Source: UBA3937 sp050951585 (lineage in GTDB: Bacteria; Bacillota; Peptococcia; DRI-13; DTU073). From it: 20,712 nt of DNA. The notes below the pieces were generated by a model, which was given only the letters and a program-made list of their open reading frames with translations, did no database searches and had not been told where the DNA came from. This document shows, one piece after another, positions 1 to 7,305 of the stretch. The translations under genes were made by a program, and so were the position numbers. The DNA is taken from contig JBMNJI010000014.1 of the NCBI GenBank assembly GCA_050951585.1, positions 1 through 20,712 on the forward strand. The letters are read 5' to 3'. Numbering within the stretch: the first letter of the stretch is position 1; the number at the start of each line of letters is the position of its first letter.

Positions 1-14
1 TGATATTCTATTCA

Positions 15-90
15 TGAGAAATGAGTGCCTCCTTCGATGTTAATGTTTTGTGTTGTAACTTAACAATAACCGATGAGCTCTCATTTCTCA
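15..90. repeat. 11-bp inverted repeat with 54-bp spacer, then a T-run
   Basis: TGAGAAATGAG at 15-25 is the exact reverse complement of CTCATTTCTCA at 80-90. A T-run at about 95-101 follows the second arm, so the pair could be a long-loop terminator for a gene lying upstream of the window, or a remnant of a mobile-element end. The loop is long for an intrinsic terminator. Only the repeat itself is seen; the role is inference. Confidence 0.4.
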
Positions 91-163
91 CTATATTTTT
101 TTAGACTTTGTCCAATATGTATTGTAGTCCTACACGAATATATTGAAGCTTTTTTCTAATTTA

Positions 164-192
164 TTGCATTTATCTGTATTTTCGTGTAAAAT
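164..192 (+). promoter_or_regulatory. Probable sigma-A promoter for the AUU-start gene
   Basis: TTGCAT (164-169), a 17-bp spacer and TAAAAT (187-192) match a vegetative promoter, about 40 bp upstream of a strong ribosome binding site at 231-239. The spacing is ideal; the hexamers each deviate from consensus. Confidence 0.45.
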
Positions 193-230
193 ATTCTCAA
201 ATGTAAGCTCTTTTTTATTACAAATGTTTA

Positions 231-248
231 AAGGAGGGGATTATTATT
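231..248 (+). promoter_or_regulatory. Ribosome binding site that decides an AUU start
   Basis: AAGGAGGGG at 231-239 is a near-perfect Shine-Dalgarno sequence. Six bases later, at 246-248, is ATT followed by CGT CGC TTT in the frame of the downstream protein. The frame contains no ATG, GTG or TTG between the stop at 204-206 and the ATG at 369, and that ATG has no Shine-Dalgarno sequence. The site therefore points to initiation at AUU (246, or possibly the adjacent ATT codons at 240 and 243). Confidence 0.65.
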
Positions 249-878
249 CGTCGCTTTATTAAGTTTAGCAATTTTGCATGGCGAATAAACGGAATAATTA
301 TTTTCCTTGCTTTTCTTTTAGTTTTAGGGGTTTCTACAGTTAAACTAGTTAGTGGTCTAATTTATGAAATGACATTAAGTCCTATAGGCATAAACAGTAT
401 TCCACCTCCTGAATACATAGAATACAGCGAAAACAGGGATGCTGAAGAAAAAGTAGTATATGGTGAACCAATTGTTTTAGATGGTTCATCATGGATTATT
501 GTTCCGATAACTAAATCAGGAGGATATGATAGTGAGGTAATTAATTACCTTTTCCTTAATCAGTCAAAACAAGAGTCGAAACAATTATTCGCTTCTGAAG
601 TAAAGATTTTAAGTTCTAATCTCGAAAAAAACGATGGCAAAACACCTTTACTTTACTACCATGTTATTGCCGAGGACGCAAACCTTTCATCTGTCTACAT
701 ATCAGATTTTAACGGGGATAATTTAAAATGTATTTCGCCGGAGGAGCGGGAAGTAGAATATATTAAAGAGGATCTACAAGAAGCAAAGATTGTGATTGGC
801 TTACGGGACGCAGAAGGAAATAAAGAAATCGTCATTTACGATTATAAAAAGGATCAATCCATCAATTATAAGCTATAA
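246..878 (+). CDS. Membrane-anchored protein of unknown function, AUU start
   Basis: Not recognised. Read from ATT at 246 the product is 210 residues. It begins with a short basic segment (MRRFIKFSNFAWR), then a hydrophobic helix at about residues 15-40, then a charged domain with no cysteine pattern or catalytic motif that I recognise. This is a type II (N-in) membrane-anchor architecture with the soluble part probably outside. Starting instead at the first ATG (369) would remove the helix and the whole basic N-terminus and would leave the gene without a ribosome binding site, so I prefer 246. A promoter lies at 164-192 and a terminator at 915-947, so the gene is probably monocistronic. The rare start may instead reflect a point mutation or sequencing error of ATG to ATT. 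Confidence 0.65.
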   Translation: MRRFIKFSNFAWRINGIIIFLAFLLVLGVSTVKLVSGLIYEMTLSPIGINSIPPPEYIEYSENRDAEEKVVYGEPIVLDGSSWIIVPITKSGGYDSEVINYLFLNQSKQESKQLFASEVKILSSNLEKNDGKTPLLYYHVIAEDANLSSVYISDFNGDNLKCISPEEREVEYIKEDLQEAKIVIGLRDAEGNKEIVIYDYKKDQSINYKL

Positions 879-914
879 ATAACATTAGGCAACCTCTGTA
901 AATAGCAAAATGAG

Positions 915-947
915 AGCGGGAGTTTCGAACGAAGATTCCCGCTTTTT
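915..947 (+). terminator. Intrinsic terminator
   Basis: AGCGGGA (915-921) pairs with TCCCGCT (937-943), with TTCG/CGAA able to pair inside the loop, followed by a T-run at 943-947. It ends the AUU-start gene. The sequence is related to the terminator at 3741-3779. Confidence 0.75.
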
Positions 948-1035
948 AAGCGCGTTTGAATTGATAAACAACTTGAAGTAGTTGAAAAATGGGAAAGTTG
1001 GCTCAAAGAAAAAATATTTTTTTCGGGAGGTACCA

Positions 1036-3339
1036 ATGATAAACAGAAAGAAAAAAATAGTTGCCATCGCTCTTCTTTTGGCAGTTGCGCTGATAGGTAT
1101 ATTGCTGTATATTTGGGAGGCACAATTGGTCTATACTGACCCCGAGCTTAATTTAGGGATGTGGTTTTACGAAACCGGCAGTGATGATGAAGAAGACTTC
1201 GATCAAGATGGTTTGATAAACGCTGAGGAAAGGCAGTATGGAACTGACATCCACAATATTGATACAGATGGTGACGGCCTAACAGATTATTATGAAATTA
1301 AGGAGTCCAAGACAAATGCCTTAAGACCTGATTCCGATTATGACGGGCTGAATGATCGTGCTGAGCTGTTTGCCGGGCTTGATCCCAATAACAAAATGAC
1401 TGATGGGAAAACAGCGGATAACAGGAGGACCTTTGATGTAGTCAGAAGTAATACAAGGGTAAAATTAACGGTTTCTGGTAATGCCAATGTGCACGATGTA
1501 TATGCTGGCACCTTTAATACAGCAGGTCTTAAAAACACGCCGGGGTTGGTATGCGATGTATATGAGTTCTATCTGGAAACACCATTTAATTATGCTGAGT
1601 TAGTATTTAATTATACTGACCGTGAATTGAAAACACTCGGTTTTGACGAGAATAACTTGTCGATATTTCAGTTGACAAACGATGGCGAATTTAAAGCAGT
1701 TGACAGCATTGTTGATACGGAAAAGAATACGGTCACGGCCAAACTACGGCACTTTTCCAAATACACCCTTGGTGATCAGGCTGTAATTAATGCCGATATG
1801 GGAGTACAAGTAATGTTATTAATTGATAATAGCGGCAGCATGTATCCTGAGGAATTGTGCAGCACTTCCGAGGAAAACGATGTAGACTTTAAGCGGATAG
1901 ACATGGCGAAGGAATTAATCGATTATGCCGGTGACAGTATTCAGTTTGGCGCTGCTAAATTTACTGCTACCTATACACTTTTGTCAGAGCTCGGCACAGA
2001 TAGCAAGAAAATAAAAGCGCAGCTTGATGAAATTCGGACAAAAGAGGAAAATTTTAATGGAACATATATTGCCAATTCCATTGGGGACGCATTATCACAG
2101 TTTAAAGAGAAGGATTATGCGAATAAGAAATACATTGTTTTGCTGACCGATGGGGAGACAACTGAAGGTGGCTTTTGGGACTTTACATTTTACGATGAAG
2201 ATGACGCGATCAAGGATTGTATTAACAAGCATGTGTCCGTAATTGCGGTAGGACTGGGGAATAGCGTGGATACTGACTATCTGCAAAAAATTGCCGATAA
2301 AACCGGTGGCGTTTATCTTCACGCCTCCAATGCTGATGCTTTAAAAAGTATCTATAAAGTGATATATAGTCAGCTGAATTACGCATTTGTTGATATAGAT
2401 GAAGATGGTGATAATGACGCCGTTACTGTGGCAGATAGTGGATTTGATCCTAAAAGCAACGGTTTTTCCTTTACAAATTTTAGTGTATTCTATGAAGGTA
2501 GAGCAACAGGTGGTCAGTGTTATGGGATGGCTGCATTTGCCCAGAGTTTTTACCGTAACAAGGTCCGGGTCAGCGAAAAATCTTACGAGGCTAAACTGGG
2601 TGGAATATTAGGAGGCCGTACCAATACCACGGTGGCATCCTATGATTTGTCCGATACGGGTGTATTAGCGGTTGCAAATTTACATGATTATAATAATAAA
2701 TGGCTAATGGCCTGCGATAAACTAGAAAAAGATATACCAGTTAAGGACAGATATTATTGGGAGGATGGAAAACTGAAGTTTACTGACGATTATCGGCAAC
2801 GTATTGAGGAAATCGGGTGTAAGTATATAAAAACGGAGATACTTTCACGCAGCAAGGCAAAATGGGGAAATAAGACGTTTAAGTATTATGAAAGTATCTT
2901 CTTTGACCTTGATGCATATCTTGCTGCCTCCGGTGAAAAAGATCCTGAAATGGAGTTTCCTCTTGCTATATATTGGTACTACTGTCGCCAAGGAGCGAAT
3001 ATACCAAAGGCTGAGGAAAGGAACCTTTACGACGGTACTGATGCAAATACTATGATTGTAAATGTAGCCAAGGGTATACCGCCTATATTCCTTGATAGGT
3101 CAGATTGGCACGCAAGAAACATCACTAAAGTCTTGCGCGATATTGAAAGTCCCAGAAAGTATTATCTTGAAGTATACGATAATAATTATGTTGATTCACT
3201 TAGCTACTATACAATGGAGCTCGTTGATATGAGTTTATTGGATAAATTTTCATTTTCAAACATGAGTGAAGATTATTTATGCAAGCTATACAATACAGAA
3301 GGGAAAAGCATAACTGCCTCATTTGCAATTCTTCATTAA
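1036..3339 (+). CDS. Surface protein with Ca-binding repeats, VWA domain and protease-like C-terminus
   Basis: Predicted 767-residue, membrane-anchored extracellular protein. ATG at 1036 is preferred over the in-frame ATG at 982 because GGGAGG lies just upstream at 1025-1030 and the product then starts with a signal-anchor (MINRKKK, hydrophobic 8-26). Residues 54-110 hold three thrombospondin-type-3-like calcium loops: DFDQDGLINAEE, DTDGDGLTDYYE and DSDYDGLNDRAE. Residues about 256-440 form a von Willebrand A domain with MIDAS motif DNSGS (264-268), a likely MIDAS Thr near 343 and TDGE (371-374). A fourth Asp-rich loop is at 453-460. The C-terminal ~280 residues begin with GGQCYGMAA (492-500), which resembles the catalytic-cysteine region of papain-like peptidases; a candidate His (HDY, 550) follows. 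The domain calls for the repeats and VWA are firm; peptidase activity and substrate are inference. Confidence 0.85.
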   Translation: MINRKKKIVAIALLLAVALIGILLYIWEAQLVYTDPELNLGMWFYETGSDDEEDFDQDGLINAEERQYGTDIHNIDTDGDGLTDYYEIKESKTNALRPDSDYDGLNDRAELFAGLDPNNKMTDGKTADNRRTFDVVRSNTRVKLTVSGNANVHDVYAGTFNTAGLKNTPGLVCDVYEFYLETPFNYAELVFNYTDRELKTLGFDENNLSIFQLTNDGEFKAVDSIVDTEKNTVTAKLRHFSKYTLGDQAVINADMGVQVMLLIDNSGSMYPEELCSTSEENDVDFKRIDMAKELIDYAGDSIQFGAAKFTATYTLLSELGTDSKKIKAQLDEIRTKEENFNGTYIANSIGDALSQFKEKDYANKKYIVLLTDGETTEGGFWDFTFYDEDDAIKDCINKHVSVIAVGLGNSVDTDYLQKIADKTGGVYLHASNADALKSIYKVIYSQLNYAFVDIDEDGDNDAVTVADSGFDPKSNGFSFTNFSVFYEGRATGGQCYGMAAFAQSFYRNKVRVSEKSYEAKLGGILGGRTNTTVASYDLSDTGVLAVANLHDYNNKWLMACDKLEKDIPVKDRYYWEDGKLKFTDDYRQRIEEIGCKYIKTEILSRSKAKWGNKTFKYYESIFFDLDAYLAASGEKDPEMEFPLAIYWYYCRQGANIPKAEERNLYDGTDANTMIVNVAKGIPPIFLDRSDWHARNITKVLRDIESPRKYYLEVYDNNYVDSLSYYTMELVDMSLLDKFSFSNMSEDYLCKLYNTEGKSITASFAILH

Positions 3340-3426
3340 TTGATTACAAAAAAAGCGGGCGAAAATCGGTAAGCAATTGTAAAGTCCCAAGCCGAGGGAT
3401 AGTTTGGATGGAGGAGGGAAAAAGCA

Positions 3427-3708
3427 GTGTTATCCTTATATTTTCTATTATGCTTTCCAGTGCTCTGCCCCATTTTATTACTTATCAGATACATATTTCC
3501 CTTTAAAAGTGTTCATTCAAATGAGCTAAAATATATACCATCATATATTGCTTTTGCTGTAAATTTAGTGTATTTTTATCTGGCTAATAAAGCTAGCGGA
3601 TGGGGAGGTTGGACTTATTTCGTGCCACTTCATATCTCAAATGGCGTAGGCTTGGTTTTGTTTATGATTGCTTACATAATCGATATCAAACATTGGATGA
3701 ATAGTTAG
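3427..3708 (+). CDS. Small integral membrane protein, unknown function
   Basis: 93 residues, GTG start at 3427 behind the strong ribosome binding site GAGGAGGG (3411-3418). The protein is almost entirely hydrophobic, with about three predicted membrane helices (roughly residues 2-23, 36-52 and 68-87) separated by short polar loops and ending in IKHWMNS. No family is recognised. It lies 87 bases after the VWA protein and before a terminator, so it may be co-transcribed with it, but nothing in the sequence shows a functional link. Confidence 0.6.
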   Translation: MLSLYFLLCFPVLCPILLLIRYIFPFKSVHSNELKYIPSYIAFAVNLVYFYLANKASGWGGWTYFVPLHISNGVGLVLFMIAYIIDIKHWMNS

Positions 3709-3740
3709 AAAAATATGCACTGTTTATAGCGTAGCCCCAA

Positions 3741-3779
3741 AAAGCGGGAGTATCTTCCATGGAAGATCCCCGCTTTTTT
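3741..3779 (+). terminator. Intrinsic terminator with palindromic core
   Basis: AAAGCGGG (3741-3748) pairs with CCCGCTTT (3769-3776) followed by more T. The interior ATCTTCCATGGAAGAT (3752-3767) is a perfect palindrome, giving a very long stem. It separates the surface-protein block from the arsenic operon. Confidence 0.85.
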
Positions 3780-3801
3780 GTCCGCTCCGCTTTAGTACAC
3801 A

Positions 3802-3830
3802 TTGACATAAATTGATATGAAGCATATACT
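3802..3830 (+). promoter_or_regulatory. Consensus sigma-A promoter of the arsenic operon
   Basis: TTGACA (3802-3807), a 17-bp spacer and TATACT (3825-3830) form a near-consensus vegetative promoter 36 bp upstream of the arsR start. The promoter overlaps the dyad at 3812-3842, consistent with repression by ArsR. Confidence 0.85.
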
Positions 3831-3842
3831 ATTACATATCAA
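3812..3842. promoter_or_regulatory. Probable ArsR operator
   Basis: TTGATATG (3812-3819) and CATATCAA (3835-3842) are perfect 8-bp inverted arms separated by 15 bp, spanning the spacer and -10 of the arsR promoter. Location over the promoter and adjacency to an ArsR gene support an autoregulatory operator; the assignment to ArsR is inference. Confidence 0.65.
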
Positions 3843-3866
3843 AAAAAATTGATGTGAGGTGATAAA

Positions 3867-4181
3867 TTGAATTCAAAATATGAAAATTACGCAAAAGTGT
3901 TTAGGGCATTTTGCGATGGGAAACGCCTGCGGATTCTTGAACTGTTACGCAGTGGAGAAAAGTGTGCCTGCGAGTTATTAGAAGATTTGAATATAGGTCA
4001 ATCGTCGCTGTCTTACCACATGAAAATTCTGGTTGAATCGGGTGTTGTAAACAGTCGGCAGGAAGGCAAATGGATCCACTACAAAATCAGTGAAAAAGGC
4101 AGCGACTATGCGGCTGAGCTACTGAAAATATTGACAACGCCGGATACAATAAATGTAAATGCTCATTGTTGCAAAGGTTAA
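3867..4181 (+). CDS. arsR: ArsR-family metalloid-responsive repressor
   Basis: 104-residue winged-helix repressor that releases DNA on binding As(III) or a similar soft metal. The TTG start at 3867 is set by GAGGTGA (3856-3862). KCACELLEDL at residues 32-41 matches the CxC metal-sensing motif at the start of the recognition region in classical ArsR proteins (Cys33, Cys35), and the helix-turn-helix follows at about 38-62 (LNIGQSSLSYHMKIL). A CC pair near the C-terminus (101-102) might provide an additional ligand. It is the first gene of the operon and has a dyad operator over its own promoter. Similar repressors sense Cd or Sb, but arsC and the ArsP-type permease downstream favour arsenic. 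Confidence 0.9.
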   Translation: MNSKYENYAKVFRAFCDGKRLRILELLRSGEKCACELLEDLNIGQSSLSYHMKILVESGVVNSRQEGKWIHYKISEKGSDYAAELLKILTTPDTINVNAHCCKG

Positions 4182-4210
4182 TTGACATTTATGAGGGTAT
4201 TTTTTTAAGC

Positions 4211-4231
4211 ATTAAATCAAGAATATTTAAT
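4211..4231. promoter_or_regulatory. 7-bp inverted repeat between arsR and the permease gene
   Basis: ATTAAAT (4211-4217) and ATTTAAT (4225-4231) are perfect inverted arms 7 bp apart in the 84-bp gap before the permease. No T-run follows and no clear promoter is present. It may be a weak RNA hairpin that tunes expression after arsR, or chance in AT-rich DNA. Confidence 0.3.
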
Positions 4232-4265
4232 TTGTGTTCTGGTTAGAAAGCGAGGTTTTTTCAGC

Positions 4266-5279
4266 ATGCAAATAATAAAAACGATCTGGAATTTTTTCCA
4301 GAATCAAATACTGGGAATGAAATGGTTAAACGAATTAATCGGCAGTGGACTTAATGTATTAGGCCTTAGCACAACTAATCGTTGGATCGATAGTATTCAA
4401 TTTTTTGTTTATGACGTTATTAAAATTACCTTACTCTTGTGTTTTTTGATTTTTATGATCAGCTATATCCAAAGTTATTTTCCACCTGAGCGCAGCAAGA
4501 AGATATTAGGGCGTTTTCATGGTATCGGGGCGAATGTGGTGGCTGCCTTGCTAGGAACGGTCACACCATTCTGTTCCTGTTCATCAATACCGCTCTTTAT
4601 AGGTTTTACATCTGCAGGTCTATCTTTGGGAGTGACCTTTTCGTTTCTTATTTCTTCTCCCATGGTAGATCTTGGTTCCCTCGTTTTATTGATGAGTATT
4701 TTTGGTGCAAAAGTCGCCGTTATCTATGTTATGGTAGGTCTTATCATAGCTGTCATTGGCGGGACACTTATTGAAAAGCTTCACATGGAGAAATATGTTG
4801 AAAGCTTTATCCTTACTGCTGGTAGCGTAGATATAGAATCCCCCGATTTAACAAGAAAAGACCGACTTGTTTATGCAAAAGAACAAATGCTTTCAACCTT
4901 TAGAAAGGTATTTCCGTATATCTTAATAGGAGTAGGTATCGGCGCGTTCATTCACAACTGGATTCCTGAAGAGTGGGTCTCAACTGCACTTGGAAGCAAT
5001 AATCCCTTTGGGGTGATATTGGCGACATTAATCGGTGTTCCGATGTATGCTGATATTTTCGGTACTATTCCCGTGGCAGAAGCTTTATTTGCCAAAGGTG
5101 CCCAACTCGGAGTTATACTTTCATTTATGATGGCTGTAACCACACTCTCGTTGCCCTCTATGATTATGTTGCGTAAAGCAGTTAAGCCCAAGCTTCTGGC
5201 GCTTTTCATTGCAATCTGCACAATCGGAATTATAATTGTCGGTTATTTATTCAATGCTTTTCAGGCGTTGATAGTATAG
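4266..5279 (+). CDS. arsP: ArsP/UPF0718-type permease
   Basis: 337-residue polytopic membrane protein of the DUF318/UPF0718 permease family, which includes ArsP exporters of trivalent organoarsenicals. The hallmark TPFCSCSSIP occurs at residues 100-109, with Cys103 and Cys105 in a membrane segment. The protein has about eight hydrophobic segments with a charged cytoplasmic loop (about 165-215) and a second conserved half near GVPMYADIFGTIPVAEAL. The start ATG at 4266 has only a weak ribosome binding site (GCGAGG, 4250-4255), but no better start is seen. Position directly after arsR and in a run with arsC supports metalloid efflux. The exact substrate (methylarsenite, roxarsone(III), inorganic As or another soft metal) cannot be read from the sequence. 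Confidence 0.85.
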   Translation: MQIIKTIWNFFQNQILGMKWLNELIGSGLNVLGLSTTNRWIDSIQFFVYDVIKITLLLCFLIFMISYIQSYFPPERSKKILGRFHGIGANVVAALLGTVTPFCSCSSIPLFIGFTSAGLSLGVTFSFLISSPMVDLGSLVLLMSIFGAKVAVIYVMVGLIIAVIGGTLIEKLHMEKYVESFILTAGSVDIESPDLTRKDRLVYAKEQMLSTFRKVFPYILIGVGIGAFIHNWIPEEWVSTALGSNNPFGVILATLIGVPMYADIFGTIPVAEALFAKGAQLGVILSFMMAVTTLSLPSMIMLRKAVKPKLLALFIAICTIGIIIVGYLFNAFQALIV

Positions 5280-5295
5280 GAGGAGGTAATAAATT

Positions 5296-5646
5296 ATGGT
5301 CAAGAAAACCTATTTGGGAGAAGACACTGACTGGACTCCACCCAACCCGTCCAACAAAGAGCGATTAGTGGAGGGTTCCTGTTGCTCTTGCGGGTGCGAA
5401 ACGGGATCCGAAAAGACGATTATTGTTGAGTATCTCTATCTGGATCTTGAAGCATGTGACCGCTGTATCGGAACAGACAATGTACTTGATGAGGTCATGA
5501 TGACACTTACCCCAGCACTGAGTATTGCTGGCTTTACAGCAACTGGCTATTCTTGTGAAGAGTACAAATTGCCTGAAAATCTACAGGAATTCTATGAAGG
5601 AAAGAAAAACAAATCTAGCTGCTCTTGTGGTGGAGGTTGTTGCTGA
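5296..5646 (+). CDS. DUF2703 cysteine-rich protein of the arsenic operon
   Basis: 116 residues, 11 of them Cys. The central part (about 41-80, TIIVEYLYLDLEACDRCIGT onward) matches the DUF2703 family, with the CDRC pair at 54-57. Extra Cys clusters flank it: CCSCGC at 29-34 and CSCGGGCC at 109-116. The start ATG at 5296 follows AGGAGGAGGT (5278-5287), and the stop overlaps the start of the next gene by one base (TGATG). The core looks like a thioredoxin-fold relative with a CxxC pair; the Cys-rich ends suggest soft-metal binding. A role as metallochaperone or thiol carrier for As(III) between arsC and the exporter is inference; biochemical function is not known to me. Confidence 0.75.
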   Translation: MVKKTYLGEDTDWTPPNPSNKERLVEGSCCSCGCETGSEKTIIVEYLYLDLEACDRCIGTDNVLDEVMMTLTPALSIAGFTATGYSCEEYKLPENLQEFYEGKKNKSSCSCGGGCC

Positions 5647-6155
5647 TGGATAAGGAAAAACTGTTTAAAATCATAATTCCCATTTGTATGGTTCTCGTTG
5701 TTGTAGGCATATGGAAATTCAAGTCAGACAACCCTGTAACACCTAAGAATGAAGAAGATTTTGTGCTTGAGGCAACATCAATTGATTTAGATGCATTGAG
5801 GAAATATAATTTACCTATCGTTATCGATTTTGGGTCGGATTCATGTATTCCATGCAAGGAAATGGCTCCTGTACTAACAACATTAAATGCGGAAATGCAA
5901 GGCAAAGCCATAATCAAGTTTGTTGACGTATGGAAAAACGGAGAAGCGGCAAACGATTTCCCTATTCAGATTATTCCTTCTCAAGTATTTATTAACGCTG
6001 ATGGTGATCCTTATGTGCCAATGAATGATATGCAAATTGAGTTTGAATTTTATAGCGATAAGAATACTGGTGAATATGCTTTCACTGTGCACAAAGGTGG
6101 ACTGACAGAAGATCAGATGAGGAGAATCTTAGCCGACATGGGGGTGGACGAGTGA
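5646..6155 (+). CDS. Membrane-anchored thioredoxin-like protein
   Basis: 169 residues. Start ATG at 5646 is preferred to an upstream in-frame ATG (5625) because GGTGGAGG (5630-5637) precedes it and it overlaps the DUF2703 stop by one base. Residues 8-23 form a signal-anchor after a basic N-terminus, which places the C-terminal domain outside the membrane. The thioredoxin motif is CIPC (Cys67-Cys70) within DFGSDSCIPCKEMAP. A Pro in QIIPSQVF (about residue 113) fits the cis-Pro loop. A CcdA gene overlaps its 3' end, so the likely electron donor is CcdA. The target in this operon, perhaps the permease or an extracytoplasmic arsenical, is unknown. Confidence 0.85.
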   Translation: MDKEKLFKIIIPICMVLVVVGIWKFKSDNPVTPKNEEDFVLEATSIDLDALRKYNLPIVIDFGSDSCIPCKEMAPVLTTLNAEMQGKAIIKFVDVWKNGEAANDFPIQIIPSQVFINADGDPYVPMNDMQIEFEFYSDKNTGEYAFTVHKGGLTEDQMRRILADMGVDE

Positions 6156-6841
6156 CACAACTCCTACAAGGTTTATCCGAAATAATCATTGAGAGTAGTT
6201 GGCTTGCGCCTATTCTTGCGTTTGTTGCTGGAGTGCTTACTTCTTTTACACCTTGTTCTTTGTCTAGTATTGCTCTTGTTATAAGTTATGTGGGGGGTAC
6301 TGGGCAGAGGAATACGAAAAAAGCATTTTGGCTTTCAATCACTTTCGCTTTGGGAGCCGCAGTCACCTTTACAATGTTAGGGGTAAGTGCTTCTATTGCC
6401 GGTCGTTTAATTGGGAATTCAGCATCATGGTGGTACATTATTTTAGGCATATTAATGTTGCTAATGGCTTTACAAACTTGGGGTATATATGAAATTATAC
6501 CTTCGAGTTATCTAGTTTCTAAAAATACTAGAAGAGGCTACTTAGGTGCATTCATTGCCGGAATTCTTGGAGGAGTTTTTTCTTCACCCTGTTCAACGCC
6601 TGTACTGATTGTTCTCCTTGCTATTGTAGCGGGAAAAGGAAGCATTTTTTGGGGGATACTATTATTGCTTTTGTATTCTATTGGTCATGGTATTCTTGCT
6701 ATTGTGGCAGGAACGGCTATTGGCTTTGTGCAAAGGCTTTCTTCAAGTGAAAAATATGCTAAAGTTAACACAATGCTGAAAACAGTGATGGGGATTCTGA
6801 TATTGCTCATTGGGTTTTATATGTTTTATCGTGGGTTCTAA
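6152..6841 (+). CDS. ccdA: CcdA-type transmembrane thiol-disulfide transporter
   Basis: 229 residues with about six membrane helices. CcdA proteins move electrons from cytosolic thioredoxin to thioredoxin-like proteins outside the membrane through a Cys pair. Both hallmark motifs are present: SFTPCSLSS (Cys35) and FSSPCSTPV (Cys147), symmetric in the two halves. The GTG start at 6152 overlaps the thioredoxin stop by four bases (GTGA), and GGGGGTGG precedes it, so translation is probably coupled. The partner outside is most likely the thioredoxin encoded just upstream, and the cytosolic donor could be the CxxC protein just downstream. The symbol reflects the family; involvement in cytochrome c maturation is not indicated here. 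Confidence 0.9.
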   Translation: MTQLLQGLSEIIIESSWLAPILAFVAGVLTSFTPCSLSSIALVISYVGGTGQRNTKKAFWLSITFALGAAVTFTMLGVSASIAGRLIGNSASWWYIILGILMLLMALQTWGIYEIIPSSYLVSKNTRRGYLGAFIAGILGGVFSSPCSTPVLIVLLAIVAGKGSIFWGILLLLLYSIGHGILAIVAGTAIGFVQRLSSSEKYAKVNTMLKTVMGILILLIGFYMFYRGF

Positions 6842-6866
6842 TAGATTATGATAAGGAGGTATTATT

Positions 6867-7220
6867 ATGGCATTGTTTGGTAAAAAGAATAAAGAAGAGA
6901 AAAGTGCGTCTTGTTGCTGCGGCGGAAATTGTGATGCGGAAAGTATGGCAAATGCGGAAGCCGCTAAATCCGAAGGCGCAGGAGTAAAGGTATTAGGAAG
7001 CGGATGTGCCAAGTGTAATCAACTTGAAGAGGCAACAAAAGCAGCCTTGGAACAACTTGGAATGGATACTACTGTTGAGCATGTTACTGATTTTTCCCAG
7101 ATTGCGACGTATGGAGTGATGACTACCCCTGCTCTTGTCATTGATGGGAAAGTGGTTTCCTATGGTAAAGTGCTCAAAACTGATGAGATCGTAAAGATCC
7201 TCCAAAAAGTAAGAGGGTAA
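6867..7220 (+). CDS. Small CxxC thioredoxin-like protein (redox-active disulfide protein 2 type)
   Basis: 117 residues; ATG at 6867 behind AAGGAGGT. Residues about 39-115 form a compact thioredoxin fold of the TM0079/redox-active disulfide protein 2 type, with active site SGCAKCNQL (Cys47, Cys50) and the cis-Pro region TTPALVIDGKVV. The N-terminal extension carries a separate CCCGGNC cluster (Cys16-18 and Cys22), which is not part of the fold and resembles a soft-metal site. No signal peptide is seen, so it should be cytosolic. It probably supplies electrons to CcdA or to ArsC, or passes As(III) onward; both are inference from neighbours. Confidence 0.85.
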   Translation: MALFGKKNKEEKSASCCCGGNCDAESMANAEAAKSEGAGVKVLGSGCAKCNQLEEATKAALEQLGMDTTVEHVTDFSQIATYGVMTTPALVIDGKVVSYGKVLKTDEIVKILQKVRG

Positions 7221-7305
7221 ACTATGGAGAATGAAAAACTGTAAAAGTAGCAAGTAAAACCACTCATTGGTTTCCGGTAAAAAATTAAATAAGGGGGTAT
7301 GGCCA

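Noticed and set aside
2399..2611. 70-codon + strand open frame inside the VWA gene
   Set aside because: It lies wholly inside a well-supported gene in another frame, lacks a ribosome binding site and gives no recognisable protein.
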